A DNA stretch of 64,000 bases from Lewinellaceae bacterium (GTDB taxonomy: Bacteria > Bacteroidota > Bacteroidia > Chitinophagales > Saprospiraceae). This document shows, piece by piece, positions 25,398 to 34,904 of the stretch. The notes under the pieces were generated by a model, which worked only from the letters and a program-made list of their open reading frames with translations, had not been told where the DNA came from and did no database searches. Each line of letters begins with the position of its first letter. Position 1 is the first letter of the stretch. The stretch is from NCBI GenBank assembly GCA_016712415.1, contig JADJRC010000008.1, forward strand, positions 186,001 to 250,000. The letters are read 5' to 3'. Position numbers and translations under genes: made by a program.

Positions 25398-27593
25398 TTA
25401 TGCGCCCAGTTCCAGTTGTTCCTTCACGAGGTGGTAATATGCGCCGCGTCGCGCCGTGAGTTCCTGGTGCGTGCCCTGCTCTATCATTTCTCCCTTTTCC
25501 AGAACGACAATGTTGTCGGCATTCCGGACGGTACTCAGGCGGTGGGCTACAATAAAAACGGTTTTGTTTCGGAAAACGTGTTCCAGGTTGTGCATGATCA
25601 CGCGTTCGTTGTAGGCGTCGAGTGCGTTGGTGGCTTCGTCAAAAAAGATGTAATTGGGGTCCTTGTACACGGCACGTGCGATCAGCAGGCGCTGCTTCTG
25701 CCCCTGACTTAGTCCTACGCCGTCCTGTCCGACTTTTGTGTTGTAGCCCAGCGGCAGCGACTCGATGAAGGACTGGATATTGGCCACTTTTGCGGCATAG
25801 AGCAGGCGTCTGCGGTCGATATGTTCTTCGCCGAGTGCGACGTTGCGGGCAATGGTGTCGGAAAAAATAAAGCCGTCCTGCATAACCACGCCACAATGGT
25901 CGCGCCAGAGTTTGTGGTTGACATTGGAAAGATTCAGGTCGCCAATCCTGACAAAGCCTTCCGTGGGAGGATAGAAGTTGAGCAGGAGTTTCATGAGGGT
26001 GGTTTTCCCGCTTCCGCTGGTGCCGACGATTGCGGTTGTTTTTCCCTCCCGGAGGTGGATATTGACGTTGTTAAGCACCCAGGGATCGTGTGGGCCGCCG
26101 TAACGGAAAGAGACGTCCTGCAACATCAGGTCGCCATTGGAAGGCAATACCGTTATCTTCGGATTGTCGGCGGGCTCTTCGTCGGGGCGCAGGTGGATCT
26201 CGTTCATGCGTTCTAGGCTGATCTTTGCCTCCTGTGCCGCGAGAATGAACTGCACCAGCGATTCCAGCGGGGCATTCATATGCCCGATGATGTATTGTAC
26301 GGCGAGCATCATGCCGAGGGTCATGTCGCCCTTGATCACGGCCTGGGCTGCGACAACCGAAATGATGATATTCTTCCCTTCATTGATAAATGCCGCGCCG
26401 GCGCGCTGAAACTGATCGGTAGCGAGGTATTGCACGTTTACCCGGAAGAGTCGCGCCTGTATGCGCTCCCAGGCCCAGCGTTTCTGCCGTTCTGCATTGT
26501 GCAATTTGATCTCCTGCATCCCGTTCACCATCTGGATCAGCGTGTTCTGGTTTTCCGCCATCTGTTCGAAACGCCTGTAATCGAGTGCGCGGCGGCGTTG
26601 CAGAAAAATGGCGATCCAGCCGAAATACAACATGGCAGCGATCAGGAAGATCATAAAGATCACCGGGTTGTAGAAAAGCAACACAATGGAAAAAATCAGC
26701 AGGCTCACCACGGAGAAAAGCGTAACCAGGGAAGAGGAGGTCAGGAACCGCTCGACGCGTTCGTTGTCATAAATGCGCTGCAACAGATCGCCCGTCATCT
26801 TGGAGTCGAAAAACGACATGGGCAGGCGCATCAGTTTGATCAGGAAGTCGGAAACGAGGTTGATATTGACCCTGGTGCCGATGTGCAGCAGTATCCAGCC
26901 CCTGATAAATTCCACGGCGACCTGGCTGACAAACAACATGCCTTGTGCAGCCAGGATGAGAAACACAAAATTGAGGTCGTTGAGTTGAACACCCTTGTCG
27001 ACCAGCGCCTGCATCAGAAAGGGGAATACCAGCTGAATCAGGCTGCCCAGCAACAAGCCGAAAAGCAGTTGCCGGATCAGTATGTTGTGCTGCGACAGGT
27101 AGGTCCAGAGAAAACGGAGTCCTGAGCGGTTGACACGCTCGCCTTCCCGGTTGAAGAACTCGGGCGTCGTTTCCAGCAAAAGCAGGATGCCCTGCGGTTC
27201 GGTATTCACCACGTCGCTGATCCAGCCGTCGAGGAACTCCTGCTCCTCGAGCTGAATCTTGCCGGCGGCCGGATCGGCAACAAATACCTTTCCATTGGAA
27301 ATTCGATAAACGACGACGAAGTGGTTTTGCTTCCAGTGCGCAATGCAGGGCAGCGGGATGTTTTCCTGCAGCCGACTGAAACCCGACTTGGCGCCCAGGG
27401 TACGGAATCCGATCTTTTCCGCAGCATCCGAAATGCCCATCAGCGACACCCCTTCGCGATCCAGATAGGACACTTCGCGCAGGTACTCCAGCGAATAATG
27501 GCGCCCGTAATGTCGTGCGATCATTCGCAGACAGGTGGCGCCACAGTCCGAGGCATCGAGTTGTTTGTAAAAAGGAAAATTATCCGACCACAT
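25398..27593 (-). CDS. Peptidase C39-containing ABC exporter
   Basis: The 731-residue protein has three parts. Residues 1-140 are a C39 peptidase with what looks like a full active site: Cys17 in DCGATC, His91 in NHFVVVY and Asp107 in VADPAAGK. Residues about 160-450 form an exporter transmembrane domain with six helices. The ATPase (about 485-731) has Walker A GTSGSGKTT, signature LSQGQKQR and Walker B IFFDEATNALD. Such proteins cut double-glycine leaders and export the matured peptide. The substrate gene is not visible in the window. It forms a two-gene unit with the HlyD adaptor. Confidence 0.95.
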   Translation of the reverse strand: MWSDNFPFYKQLDASDCGATCLRMIARHYGRHYSLEYLREVSYLDREGVSLMGISDAAEKIGFRTLGAKSGFSRLQENIPLPCIAHWKQNHFVVVYRISNGKVFVADPAAGKIQLEEQEFLDGWISDVVNTEPQGILLLLETTPEFFNREGERVNRSGLRFLWTYLSQHNILIRQLLFGLLLGSLIQLVFPFLMQALVDKGVQLNDLNFVFLILAAQGMLFVSQVAVEFIRGWILLHIGTRVNINLVSDFLIKLMRLPMSFFDSKMTGDLLQRIYDNERVERFLTSSSLVTLFSVVSLLIFSIVLLFYNPVIFMIFLIAAMLYFGWIAIFLQRRRALDYRRFEQMAENQNTLIQMVNGMQEIKLHNAERQKRWAWERIQARLFRVNVQYLATDQFQRAGAAFINEGKNIIISVVAAQAVIKGDMTLGMMLAVQYIIGHMNAPLESLVQFILAAQEAKISLERMNEIHLRPDEEPADNPKITVLPSNGDLMLQDVSFRYGGPHDPWVLNNVNIHLREGKTTAIVGTSGSGKTTLMKLLLNFYPPTEGFVRIGDLNLSNVNHKLWRDHCGVVMQDGFIFSDTIARNVALGEEHIDRRRLLYAAKVANIQSFIESLPLGYNTKVGQDGVGLSQGQKQRLLIARAVYKDPNYIFFDEATNALDAYNERVIMHNLEHVFRNKTVFIVAHRLSTVRNADNIVVLEKGEMIEQGTHQELTARRGAYYHLVKEQLELGA

Positions 27594-27879
27594 ACGGGAA
27601 AGACTTACGCGCAGGCTTTTCAGGTGCTATGATAACGCAAATGTAGATTTTTTGATGTTGGCATTTGGAATTATTCTGAAAATCAGGTGATTGAGGCGAA
27701 CAGGTCTTGTGGAATGCTTGAATAACCGGTGGCTTTAACCAGGCGTCTGACTATCGTATAATATCCTATACGGCAAAATTTTAAAAAAGTTATGGTCAAA
27801 CGGTAACAAAAACGCCGGGAGTCCGTAAACCTCCCTCGTACATTTTAATCTGCTTTTATTCCATCAAAACACGTCATAA

Positions 27880-28185
27880 ATGTTTCATTCTTCACCGCAG
27901 GAAATGCCTGCCCGTGGCCGCGCCGTGTCTTTCGGCGGAGGCAAACTTTTCTTATTGTTTTTCCTGTTTCTGCTGGTTGGCATACCGGCCTCCTTTGTGC
28001 TCGAAGTGCTGCACAACAACGGCACACAGAAAGTCGAATACTGGATTGAGTCGAGCAACCAGACTTACGTTCCCTATGGAGCGCTGAAATCCGTCCGCCA
28101 AAAGACAGAACGACACGAACGACTGAACAAGGCGCCGGGTGCGGGCATTGTATTGGTCCGGCCGGCCCGCAAGCCAAGGCCGTAA
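27880..28185 (+). CDS. Small membrane protein of unknown function (101 aa)
   Basis: The protein has a polar N-terminus (about 25 residues), one strong membrane helix (LFLLFFLFLLVGIPASFVLEVL, about 31-52) and a basic C-terminal tail ending RPARKPRP. I do not recognise the family. Its stop codon abuts the stop of the convergent SGNH hydrolase gene. The 286-base gap before it (27594-27879) shows no other gene. Confidence 0.55.
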   Translation: MFHSSPQEMPARGRAVSFGGGKLFLLFFLFLLVGIPASFVLEVLHNNGTQKVEYWIESSNQTYVPYGALKSVRQKTERHERLNKAPGAGIVLVRPARKPRP

Positions 28186-29472
28186 TCAGGGTTTCGACGC
28201 GACAAACCCGTTGTATCCCCTGATCAGCGACTGGTACAGCAACTTGCCCTGTGCGGCGTAACCTGATTTGGTATAGTGGACCGAGTCGGAGGTCATCAGG
28301 CCACGCGATTTCCATTCCTGTGCGGAATTTTGCCCGCCGGAAAAGCCATACAGGTCCCAAAGTGCATAGCCTTTGTCGCGTGCATATTTCCGAATGGCCG
28401 AACTGACATCCGCCAGGTTGGGGTTGAAGCCCTTGCCCCGCAGATACGAATCGGCGGGAGTGGTGAACATGACGAGCGCGTTGGGGCACTGCTCCAGTAG
28501 TTGCACGGTCAGGTCGGAGATGGTCCGGGTGATATAGTTGGGATCGGTTTTGCCCTGTGCTTCGTTGGTGCCGAAGGAGAGAATGATCAGATCGGGTTGC
28601 AGTTCGGCCACCTGACGGGCGAAGTATTTGGCGCGTACAAAATCCTGGTATTTTGCGCCGTTCACCCCGATGGAGTGGTACACAACGCCTGCCAGCTCGT
28701 TTTCGAGGGCAATGCCGTCGAGCGCCAGTCTTTTTTGCTGGCTGGTCAGTTTGCGGGCCCTAAGGGTCACCTGGTTTACCGGCCGGTCAAAGTAGTAGGT
28801 TTGGGCGAAAGGGCTTTCCAGGAAAAGTTCCGCTTTTTGGGCGGTGATGTCGTCGCGCACCTCAAGATCGTATTGAGATGCCGTCTTGTGCTGGAAAACG
28901 GTCACCTTGGTAAACTGGTGTGTTTCAGCGGTTGCCGTATCCCGGAGCCTGAAAGTGAGTTCGGCGTCCATCCGGGTTGTTTCAAGGGAAAATCCGGAAA
29001 CGCCAAACGGGGTTTCAGGGGTCAGAATCCGCTGGCAACTGGCGCCGTACCACTTGGTATTCGACTCGACCAGAAAATCTTTAGGACCATTGGTGCCGGC
29101 CAGTTTATAGGGGAAAACCATGCCGCGGCCTGCTTCGCCGAAGGCGTTCTGCAGGCGTGTGCGCACTTCCCGGGTAATAAAATTGCCCAGAATATGCGAA
29201 TCTCCGATATGGACGATGCTGATCTTTTGCCCGCCCCTGGTGCGTTGCAGGTACATTTTCTGAAACAGTGGCTCAAGGTAGCCGACGTTTTCTATCTGGT
29301 TGTCGTCTTGCCTGAAAAAATCATAACCCACCGTGTCGGCATCCGTGATTTCCACCTGTGGTGTGTTGAACTGCGACTGACACTGTCCAATGCACGCCAT
29401 TAGCAGGGCCAGTATGGCAACCAGCCGCGTACGGGAGGTTTGGGAAGAGGGTAGGAGTAAAGAAAAACACAT
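28186..29472 (-). CDS. SGNH/GDSL-type hydrolase (exported)
   Basis: The protein has 428 residues from the ATG at 29472, chosen because it opens a signal peptide-like stretch (RLVAILALLMACIGQCQS); upstream codons lack protein character. SGNH blocks are clear: block I IVHIGDSHILGN (nucleophile Ser), block III LSFGTNEAQG (Asn) and block V DSVHYTKSGY (Asp/His). A beta-rich insert separates blocks I and III, as in two-domain GDSL proteins acting on polysaccharide O-acetyl groups. The substrate is unknown. It lies 68 bases downstream of another SGNH gene, so a paired function on the same surface glycan is plausible. Confidence 0.88.
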   Translation of the reverse strand: MCFSLLLPSSQTSRTRLVAILALLMACIGQCQSQFNTPQVEITDADTVGYDFFRQDDNQIENVGYLEPLFQKMYLQRTRGGQKISIVHIGDSHILGNFITREVRTRLQNAFGEAGRGMVFPYKLAGTNGPKDFLVESNTKWYGASCQRILTPETPFGVSGFSLETTRMDAELTFRLRDTATAETHQFTKVTVFQHKTASQYDLEVRDDITAQKAELFLESPFAQTYYFDRPVNQVTLRARKLTSQQKRLALDGIALENELAGVVYHSIGVNGAKYQDFVRAKYFARQVAELQPDLIILSFGTNEAQGKTDPNYITRTISDLTVQLLEQCPNALVMFTTPADSYLRGKGFNPNLADVSSAIRKYARDKGYALWDLYGFSGGQNSAQEWKSRGLMTSDSVHYTKSGYAAQGKLLYQSLIRGYNGFVASKP

Positions 29473-29540
29473 AGATATTAAAATTCTGTCCGTTGAAAAA
29501 TTTTGTCGGATGAAAGCCTCCCGGCCGGTCATTGAGATGC

Positions 29541-30638
29541 TTACATGGCAGGTTTGCCTGCCCGCCATTTGGCCTGTTCATCCAGAAACAGGCGCACGAA
29601 CCTATGCCCGATCACCCTGCCGCCCTCATGGCTCAGATGGGTGTAGTCTTTATTGGCCAGCATGGGTCTATGGTCGGCCAGTTCTATCATGGCGCCCGGT
29701 CCGCCCATACCCCAAAACAGGTCGTAGAACAGGAAGCCGTATTTGCGTGCCAGGTCGCGCTGCATCGACACGATTGCCGGGACGCCGCGCATGGTGGCCA
29801 GTTCGAGGCCGTTTTTACCCGCCCGGTCGCCTACGCTGACTACCAGGATCGGTTTGTCGGGGAAACATTTGAGCAGGTGGGCGAAGGTTCGGTCGAGTTC
29901 GGCTTCATACCATCTGATGTTGTTCAGCGAGTTGGTGACGGCATTCAATCCGACCTGGATGACGACCAGGTCGTAGTGTTGCAGTGCGTCAAACCTGCGG
30001 ATGAAGTCGGGATGCAGGAGTTTCAGCGGACCGCCGCTGTTGCCCCTGACGGAAAAATTATCGATATAAAAACCGTGATTATCCTCAAGAGCAGCGCCGT
30101 ACAGGACCAGGCCGCCGGGCTCGGGAAACTGGAATTCGACACTGCTCATCCCCGATAGATTGAGTTCGAGTTCCCTGATCCGGCCCCATGAGGCGGGCAA
30201 CTGGCGCAACGTTCCCGGGCTGCCGTTGAGCCGGAAAAATACACTGCTGCGCGCCGTATCGGTATAAAACAACCGCACTTTTGACCACTGCCGGGTATGG
30301 TTGAAATAGATTTGGGCGTCGTACTTCACCCGCGCATCGGCACGAGGCCGGTAAGCATAGCCGTTGATTCCATACGCCGGGTGTTCGCCGTTTTTTTTGA
30401 CGATGGAATAGGTATCCCATCCGTTGAAATTGTGGGTAATGGTCCGCTTGAAACGGGCAACCTCCGAGGTAATAGGCACAAAACCGACTCCGTTGCCACC
30501 CCAAACGGATTGCAGCGAATCGCGCAGGTCGCCGATCAGGATATCGCCTTCCACGAAGGAGTCGCCGTACCAGGCAATGCGCACGGTGCGACCGTACCGG
30601 ATGGAGTCGATGGCCTCAAAAAAACCGGTTAAGCCCAT
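29541..30638 (-). CDS. SGNH hydrolase, catalytic part (gene broken by frameshift)
   Basis: This is the catalytic part of a second SGNH protein: block I RIAWYGDSFVEGD, block III VVIQVGLNAV and block V DYTHLSHEGGRVIGH. An extra beta-rich domain (about 70-200) resembles the jelly-roll insert of the neighbouring hydrolase. The protein is joined to the 30616-30957 fragment: the T7 run (30618-30624, A7 on the plus strand) should have six bases for the frames to fuse. The intact gene is 29541-30957 (about 470 residues). The listed start is the in-frame ATG at 30638. A few homologues of this type sit in cell-surface polysaccharide O-acetylation loci. No acyltransferase is visible here. Confidence 0.85.
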   Translation of the reverse strand: MGLTGFFEAIDSIRYGRTVRIAWYGDSFVEGDILIGDLRDSLQSVWGGNGVGFVPITSEVARFKRTITHNFNGWDTYSIVKKNGEHPAYGINGYAYRPRADARVKYDAQIYFNHTRQWSKVRLFYTDTARSSVFFRLNGSPGTLRQLPASWGRIRELELNLSGMSSVEFQFPEPGGLVLYGAALEDNHGFYIDNFSVRGNSGGPLKLLHPDFIRRFDALQHYDLVVIQVGLNAVTNSLNNIRWYEAELDRTFAHLLKCFPDKPILVVSVGDRAGKNGLELATMRGVPAIVSMQRDLARKYGFLFYDLFWGMGGPGAMIELADHRPMLANKDYTHLSHEGGRVIGHRFVRLFLDEQAKWRAGKPAM

Positions 30639-30957
30639 GCTGTTCAAAGGTATAGTCTTCCAGGATTCTTCCGAAATCGGCGGAACCTTGGGCGGGAAAG
30701 GGGCCTTGCAGGGTGGCTTCGGCGGTGTCCTGCAGGGCAGATGGCAGGGTATCCGCCTGGACGAAAAGCGAATCCGGCGGCGGCTTTTCCTGCGCCTGAT
30801 CCGGCGGCGCATCCTCGCCCCTGATATCGGCAAAAATATCCATCCTGCGCAGTTGAAAATCACCGAGCATGGTGTTTTCCGGCACGAGTGACAGGCCGGT
30901 GAGCAGCAGCAGCACCAGCAGGGATAAGTATAAAACCTGAGTCAGGTAGTTTTTCAT
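30616..30957 (-). CDS. N-terminal fragment of the second SGNH hydrolase gene
   Basis: This fragment of 113 residues from the ATG at 30957 opens MKNYLTQVLYLSLLVLLLLTG, an N-terminal membrane anchor. A Pro/Asp-rich linker (about 45-90) follows and the frame stops directly after HGLNRFF. Shifting by one base in the T7 run continues into the catalytic part (EAIDSIRYGRTVRIAWYGDS). It is not a separate gene. Confidence 0.7.
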   Translation of the reverse strand: MKNYLTQVLYLSLLVLLLLTGLSLVPENTMLGDFQLRRMDIFADIRGEDAPPDQAQEKPPPDSLFVQADTLPSALQDTAEATLQGPFPAQGSADFGRILEDYTFEQHGLNRFF

Positions 30958-30963
30958 GCGCGG

Positions 30964-30971
30964 CAAAGGTA
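30964..30971 (-). promoter_or_regulatory. -7 element TACCTTTG before the second SGNH gene
   Basis: There is an exact TAnnTTTG match on the minus strand only 6 bases from the ATG at 30957, which would give a very short leader. No clear -33 is present. Confidence 0.4.
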
Positions 30972-31115
30972 AAGAACGTTTTTGCGACCTCGTGAATAAG
31001 AGCCGTTCAAAGAAAATGCAATGAAGTTTTGCCGCATGGAGGAACAAAAGCACAAAGAGGATCGAAAAAAACAAAATTTACCCTACAATTGGCCTTGAAA
31101 TCAAATGATCGCCGC

Positions 31116-32690
31116 ATGTCAGATCCAGTTATAACGTCCACACCATCCGAACGCAGCCTGATGCAGGTCATCCTGGCATCCTCCGTGGGTACCCTTATCG
31201 AGTGGTACGATTTTTATATTTATGGCGCCATGTCCACCATTATCGCCGGACAGTTTTTCCCTACCGAAAATCCGACGGCGGGATTCCTGGCTACCCTGGC
31301 CACCTTTGCCGCCGGCTTTGTGGTGCGCCCTTTCGGGGCACTGGTATTCGGGCGTCTAGGCGACCTGATCGGTCGCAAATACACCTTCCTGCTCACCCTG
31401 CTGCTCATGGGCGGCTCTACCTTTGCCATCGGCCTTATTCCCGGATATGCCGAAATCGGCGTTTGGGCGCCGCTCATCATTCTCCTGTTGAGGTTGTTGC
31501 AGGGACTTGCGCTTGGCGGTGAATACGGCGGCGCAGCCACCTACGTGGCAGAACATTCACCACCCGGCCGACGCGGCTATTATACTTCCTACATTCAGAC
31601 TACGGCGACACTGGGTTTCTTTCTGTCGCTCGGGGTTATCCTGCTCACCCGCAACGCGCTGGGCGTGGAGGCGTTCGACGACTGGGGCTGGCGGGTTCCG
31701 TTCCTCGTTTCGATTTTTCTGATCGGTATATCCGTGTATATCCGGTTGCGCATGGCCGAGTCGCCGCTGTTTGCCAAAATCAAGAAGGAAGGCAAGGTTT
31801 CCCGCAACCCGCTGAAGGAGTCGTTTACCCGGAAAGACAATTTAAAAATGGTGCTTCTGGCCCTTTTTGGCGCCGTTATGGGGCAAGGCGTGGTTTGGTA
31901 TACCGGGCAATTTTATGCACAGACCTTCATCGAACGGACCCTCGGCGTGGAGTTTGAACAGACACGATATATGCTTTGTATCGCCATTCTGGCCGCGACG
32001 CCGTTTTTTCTGGTTTTCGGCGCCTGGTCCGACCGGATAGGCCGCAAGCCCATCATGCTGGCGGGCATGTTGCTGGCGGTGCTGACCTATATACCCATTT
32101 ACAAGGCAATGCACGGCGCGGCAACCCTGCCTCAAAGTCTTTCAAACAGAGACCTGGAACAAAAGGTGGTTTCCAACTCAATTGTTGCCGGGCCAACCGG
32201 CGACAGCACTTTCATCGTCAGCACCTGGGTCAGATACGACGGGATGACCGTGAAAACAGAGGAGAAAAAAATCGTCTTTCACGACGCAACTAACCCGCCC
32301 AAAACATCGGCTTCCCGAACGGTATGGCTGAACGGCTTTGGGCACGGAGCCTCCATGCCGCGGTTCTGGATCATGACATTGCTCATCTTCCTTCAGGTGT
32401 TGTACGTGACGATGGTGTACGGACCGATTGCGGCGTTTCTCGTCGAACTGTTCCCGACGCGCATCCGCTATACCTCTATGTCGCTGCCGTATCATATCGG
32501 CAACGGCATCTTTGGCGGACTTACTCCCTACATTGCGACGCGACTGGTCACGGAAAGCAAAAAATTCACGGCAGACGGCAATATCGATCCATACTTCGGG
32601 CTTTGGTACCCGATCGCTATTGCAGCGCTTTGTTTTGTAATCGGATTGCTTTATTTGCCCAATAAAAGCAACGAAGTCTCCGGGGAATAA
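31116..32690 (+). CDS. MFS transporter, MHS (metabolite:H+ symporter) type
   Basis: The protein has 524 residues from the ATG at 31116 (MSDPVITSTPSERSLMQ). The longer frame upstream is not protein-like. Twelve hydrophobic segments and MHS-type motifs are seen: GTLIEWYDFYIYG, PFGALVFGRLGDLIGRK, LLQGLALGGEYGGAATYVAEHSP and FGAWSDRIGRKPIML. A soluble insert of about 85 residues (about 335-420) separates two late helices, which is unusual in the family but seen in Bacteroidota members. It is followed by a small membrane protein and acetyl-CoA synthetase in the same orientation, so uptake of acetate or another short organic acid is the best inference. Confidence 0.9.
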   Translation: MSDPVITSTPSERSLMQVILASSVGTLIEWYDFYIYGAMSTIIAGQFFPTENPTAGFLATLATFAAGFVVRPFGALVFGRLGDLIGRKYTFLLTLLLMGGSTFAIGLIPGYAEIGVWAPLIILLLRLLQGLALGGEYGGAATYVAEHSPPGRRGYYTSYIQTTATLGFFLSLGVILLTRNALGVEAFDDWGWRVPFLVSIFLIGISVYIRLRMAESPLFAKIKKEGKVSRNPLKESFTRKDNLKMVLLALFGAVMGQGVVWYTGQFYAQTFIERTLGVEFEQTRYMLCIAILAATPFFLVFGAWSDRIGRKPIMLAGMLLAVLTYIPIYKAMHGAATLPQSLSNRDLEQKVVSNSIVAGPTGDSTFIVSTWVRYDGMTVKTEEKKIVFHDATNPPKTSASRTVWLNGFGHGASMPRFWIMTLLIFLQVLYVTMVYGPIAAFLVELFPTRIRYTSMSLPYHIGNGIFGGLTPYIATRLVTESKKFTADGNIDPYFGLWYPIAIAALCFVIGLLYLPNKSNEVSGE

Positions 32691-32736
32691 CAGGAGGCAG
32701 GTCAGGGCATCACGTATATTTCCAAATCTTTTCAAT

Positions 32737-32985
32737 ATGAACAGGCTCAAAAAAAATGCAGGTTTACTCTGGATAATAATTGCCTCGGCAGCGGTGATTT
32801 TTTTGTTTCAACGCGCTAACTTTGAAATCGGGCTGGCCCGGCAGTCCGGCAAAGCCGATGAAATCCTGAACCAGCGGATGTTCTGGTTTATTATTATCCC
32901 GGTTTTTACGCCAATTATGGCAGGATTATGGCTGTTTGGTTGGTACGCGCTGAAAGGCGAATACGACAAGTTGGCTTCTAAGTAG
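32737..32985 (+). CDS. Small two-helix membrane protein next to the MFS transporter (82 aa)
   Basis: Two hydrophobic helices (about 9-25 and 48-70) are joined by a polar loop, and the C-terminus is cytoplasmic-like (YALKGEYDKLASK). I cannot name the family. Its position between an MHS-type transporter and acs resembles the place of the small YjcH protein in the acs-yjcH-actP operon of enterobacteria, by arrangement only and not by sequence. It ends 14 bases before acs. Confidence 0.75.
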   Translation: MNRLKKNAGLLWIIIASAAVIFLFQRANFEIGLARQSGKADEILNQRMFWFIIIPVFTPIMAGLWLFGWYALKGEYDKLASK

Positions 32986-32999
32986 AAAACACCACATAT

Positions 33000-34904
33000 A
33001 TGACACATCAGATCAAATCCTTTGAGGAATACCGCGAGGTTTATGCCCGTTCCGTTGCCGATCCCGAGGCGTTCTGGGCGGAACAGGCTGCAACATTTCA
33101 ATGGAAGAAAACCTGGAAACAGGCGCTGAAATGGAATTTCAGGGAGCCAAACGTTAAGTGGTTTCCCGGTGGAAAACTCAATATCACGGAAAACTGTCTG
33201 GACCGCCATCTCGCCGCACGCGGCAAGCAGGTTGCCATCCTTTGGGAGCCCAACGACCCAAAAGCCAAACCCCGGAAACTGACCTATAAGCAACTCTATC
33301 AGCAGGTTTGCCAGTTCGCCAATGCCCTGAAAGCGCAAGGGGTAAAAAAGGGCGACCGGATTTGCATCTATATGCCGATGACCCCCGAACTGGCAATTGC
33401 CGTACTGGCCTGCGCCCGTATTGGGGCGATCCACTCGGTCGTATTTGCCGGCTTCAGCGCCGTCTCGCTTGCCGACCGCATCAAAGACGCACAGTGTTCC
33501 GTTGTGCTCACGTCGGATTACAATGCTCGGGGTGCGAAAACGATTCCGGTTAAAGCGGTTATTGACGAGGCCCTTGCTATGGACTGCGACTCTGTCCGCA
33601 CCGTTATTGTACACAAAAATACGGGTGAAAAAGTCGACTGGACGGAAGGCCGCGACCTGTGGTGGCACGATGCCGTCGCCGGAAAACGCAAAAGTTGCAA
33701 GGCGCAGACGATGGACTCCGAAGACCCGCTGTTTATCCTCTACACCTCCGGCTCTACGGGCAAGCCCAAGGGAGTGGTACACACCCAGGGCGGGTACATG
33801 GTATATACGGAATACACCTTCCGCAACGTGTTTCAATACCAGGACGGCGAAGTGTACTGGTGTACAGCCGATATCGGCTGGATCACAGGCCATTCGTATA
33901 TCATTTACGGGCCGTTGCTGGCGGGCGCTACTTCCCTGATGTTTGAAGGGGTGCCGACCTATCCCGATGCAGGACGGTTCTGGGATGTGATCAAACGCCA
34001 CAAGGTGAATATCTTTTATACGGCGCCGACGGCGATCCGCGCGCTAATGGCCTGCGGCGATGAATGGGTGAAAAACCGGCGTATGCCGTCGCTGCGCGTA
34101 TTAGGCACGGTGGGCGAGCCGATCAATGAGGAAGCCTGGACCTGGTACCATGAGCGGGTTGGGAAGAAGCGTTGTCCCATTGTGGACACCTGGTGGCAAA
34201 CGGAAACCGGCGGCATCATGATCACCCCGATTGCCGGGATTACCAGGACCAAACCCTGCTATGCCACCCTGCCGCTGCCCGGCATTCAGCCATGCCTTGT
34301 CGATGCCAACGGCAACGAAATCGAAGGCAACGATGTGGAGGGCATGCTGTGCATCAAGTTTCCCTGGCCCGGTATTATTCGCACGACCTATGGCGATCAC
34401 GAAAGGTGCCGGCAGACCTATTTTGCCACCTTCAAAAACAAATATTTTACCGGCGACGGCGCCCGGCGCGACCACGACGGATACTACCGCATCATCGGGC
34501 GGGTAGACGATGTGATCAATGTAAGCGGGCACCGCATCGGTACCGCCGAGGTGGAAGACGCCCTGAACAAACACGACAACATCGTTGAGTCGGCAGTTGT
34601 AGGCTTCCCGCACGATATCAAAGGACAGGGCATTTATGCCTATGTCATCACCAACCACCAGGTGGAAAACCTGTACGATTTCCGCAAGGAAGTGCTGGAG
34701 GTGGTCACCAGGGAAATCGGACCAATCGCCAAACCCGATAAAATTCAGGTTGTCCCCGGACTGCCCAAGACCCGTTCCGGCAAGATCATGCGCCGGATAT
34801 TGAGGAAGATCGCAGAGGGAGAGACCTCCAACCTGGGCGATATTTCGACACTTCTGAATCCGGAAGTCGTGGAAGAGATTAAAGCCGGAGCGCATGGTTC
34901 CTGA
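33000..34904 (+). CDS. acs: Acetyl-CoA synthetase (AMP-forming)
   Basis: The 634-residue protein is full length for the family. ANL-superfamily motifs are complete: FILYTSGSTGKPKGVVHTQG (phosphate loop), DTWWQTETGG, YFTGDGARRDHDGY, GRVDDVINVSGHRIGTAE and the C-terminal PKTRSGKIMRR with catalytic Lys595. It activates acetate to acetyl-CoA via acetyl-AMP in the cytoplasm. The gene ends a short co-oriented set with the MFS transporter and small membrane protein. The 34905-35107 gap holds a small hairpin after the stop (CCTGA/TCAGG) and no gene. Confidence 0.95.
   Translation: MTHQIKSFEEYREVYARSVADPEAFWAEQAATFQWKKTWKQALKWNFREPNVKWFPGGKLNITENCLDRHLAARGKQVAILWEPNDPKAKPRKLTYKQLYQQVCQFANALKAQGVKKGDRICIYMPMTPELAIAVLACARIGAIHSVVFAGFSAVSLADRIKDAQCSVVLTSDYNARGAKTIPVKAVIDEALAMDCDSVRTVIVHKNTGEKVDWTEGRDLWWHDAVAGKRKSCKAQTMDSEDPLFILYTSGSTGKPKGVVHTQGGYMVYTEYTFRNVFQYQDGEVYWCTADIGWITGHSYIIYGPLLAGATSLMFEGVPTYPDAGRFWDVIKRHKVNIFYTAPTAIRALMACGDEWVKNRRMPSLRVLGTVGEPINEEAWTWYHERVGKKRCPIVDTWWQTETGGIMITPIAGITRTKPCYATLPLPGIQPCLVDANGNEIEGNDVEGMLCIKFPWPGIIRTTYGDHERCRQTYFATFKNKYFTGDGARRDHDGYYRIIGRVDDVINVSGHRIGTAEVEDALNKHDNIVESAVVGFPHDIKGQGIYAYVITNHQVENLYDFRKEVLEVVTREIGPIAKPDKIQVVPGLPKTRSGKIMRRILRKIAEGETSNLGDISTLLNPEVVEEIKAGAHGS

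Noticed and set aside
24084..25712. 542-codon plus-strand frame over the HlyD and ABC genes
   Set aside because: It lies antisense to two well-supported genes and shows no domain, signal or conserved motif.
27845..28489. 214-codon minus-strand frame over the small membrane protein and the SGNH gene end
   Set aside because: It is in a different frame from the SGNH hydrolase, rich in Arg/Cys/Gly, and has no recognisable domain.
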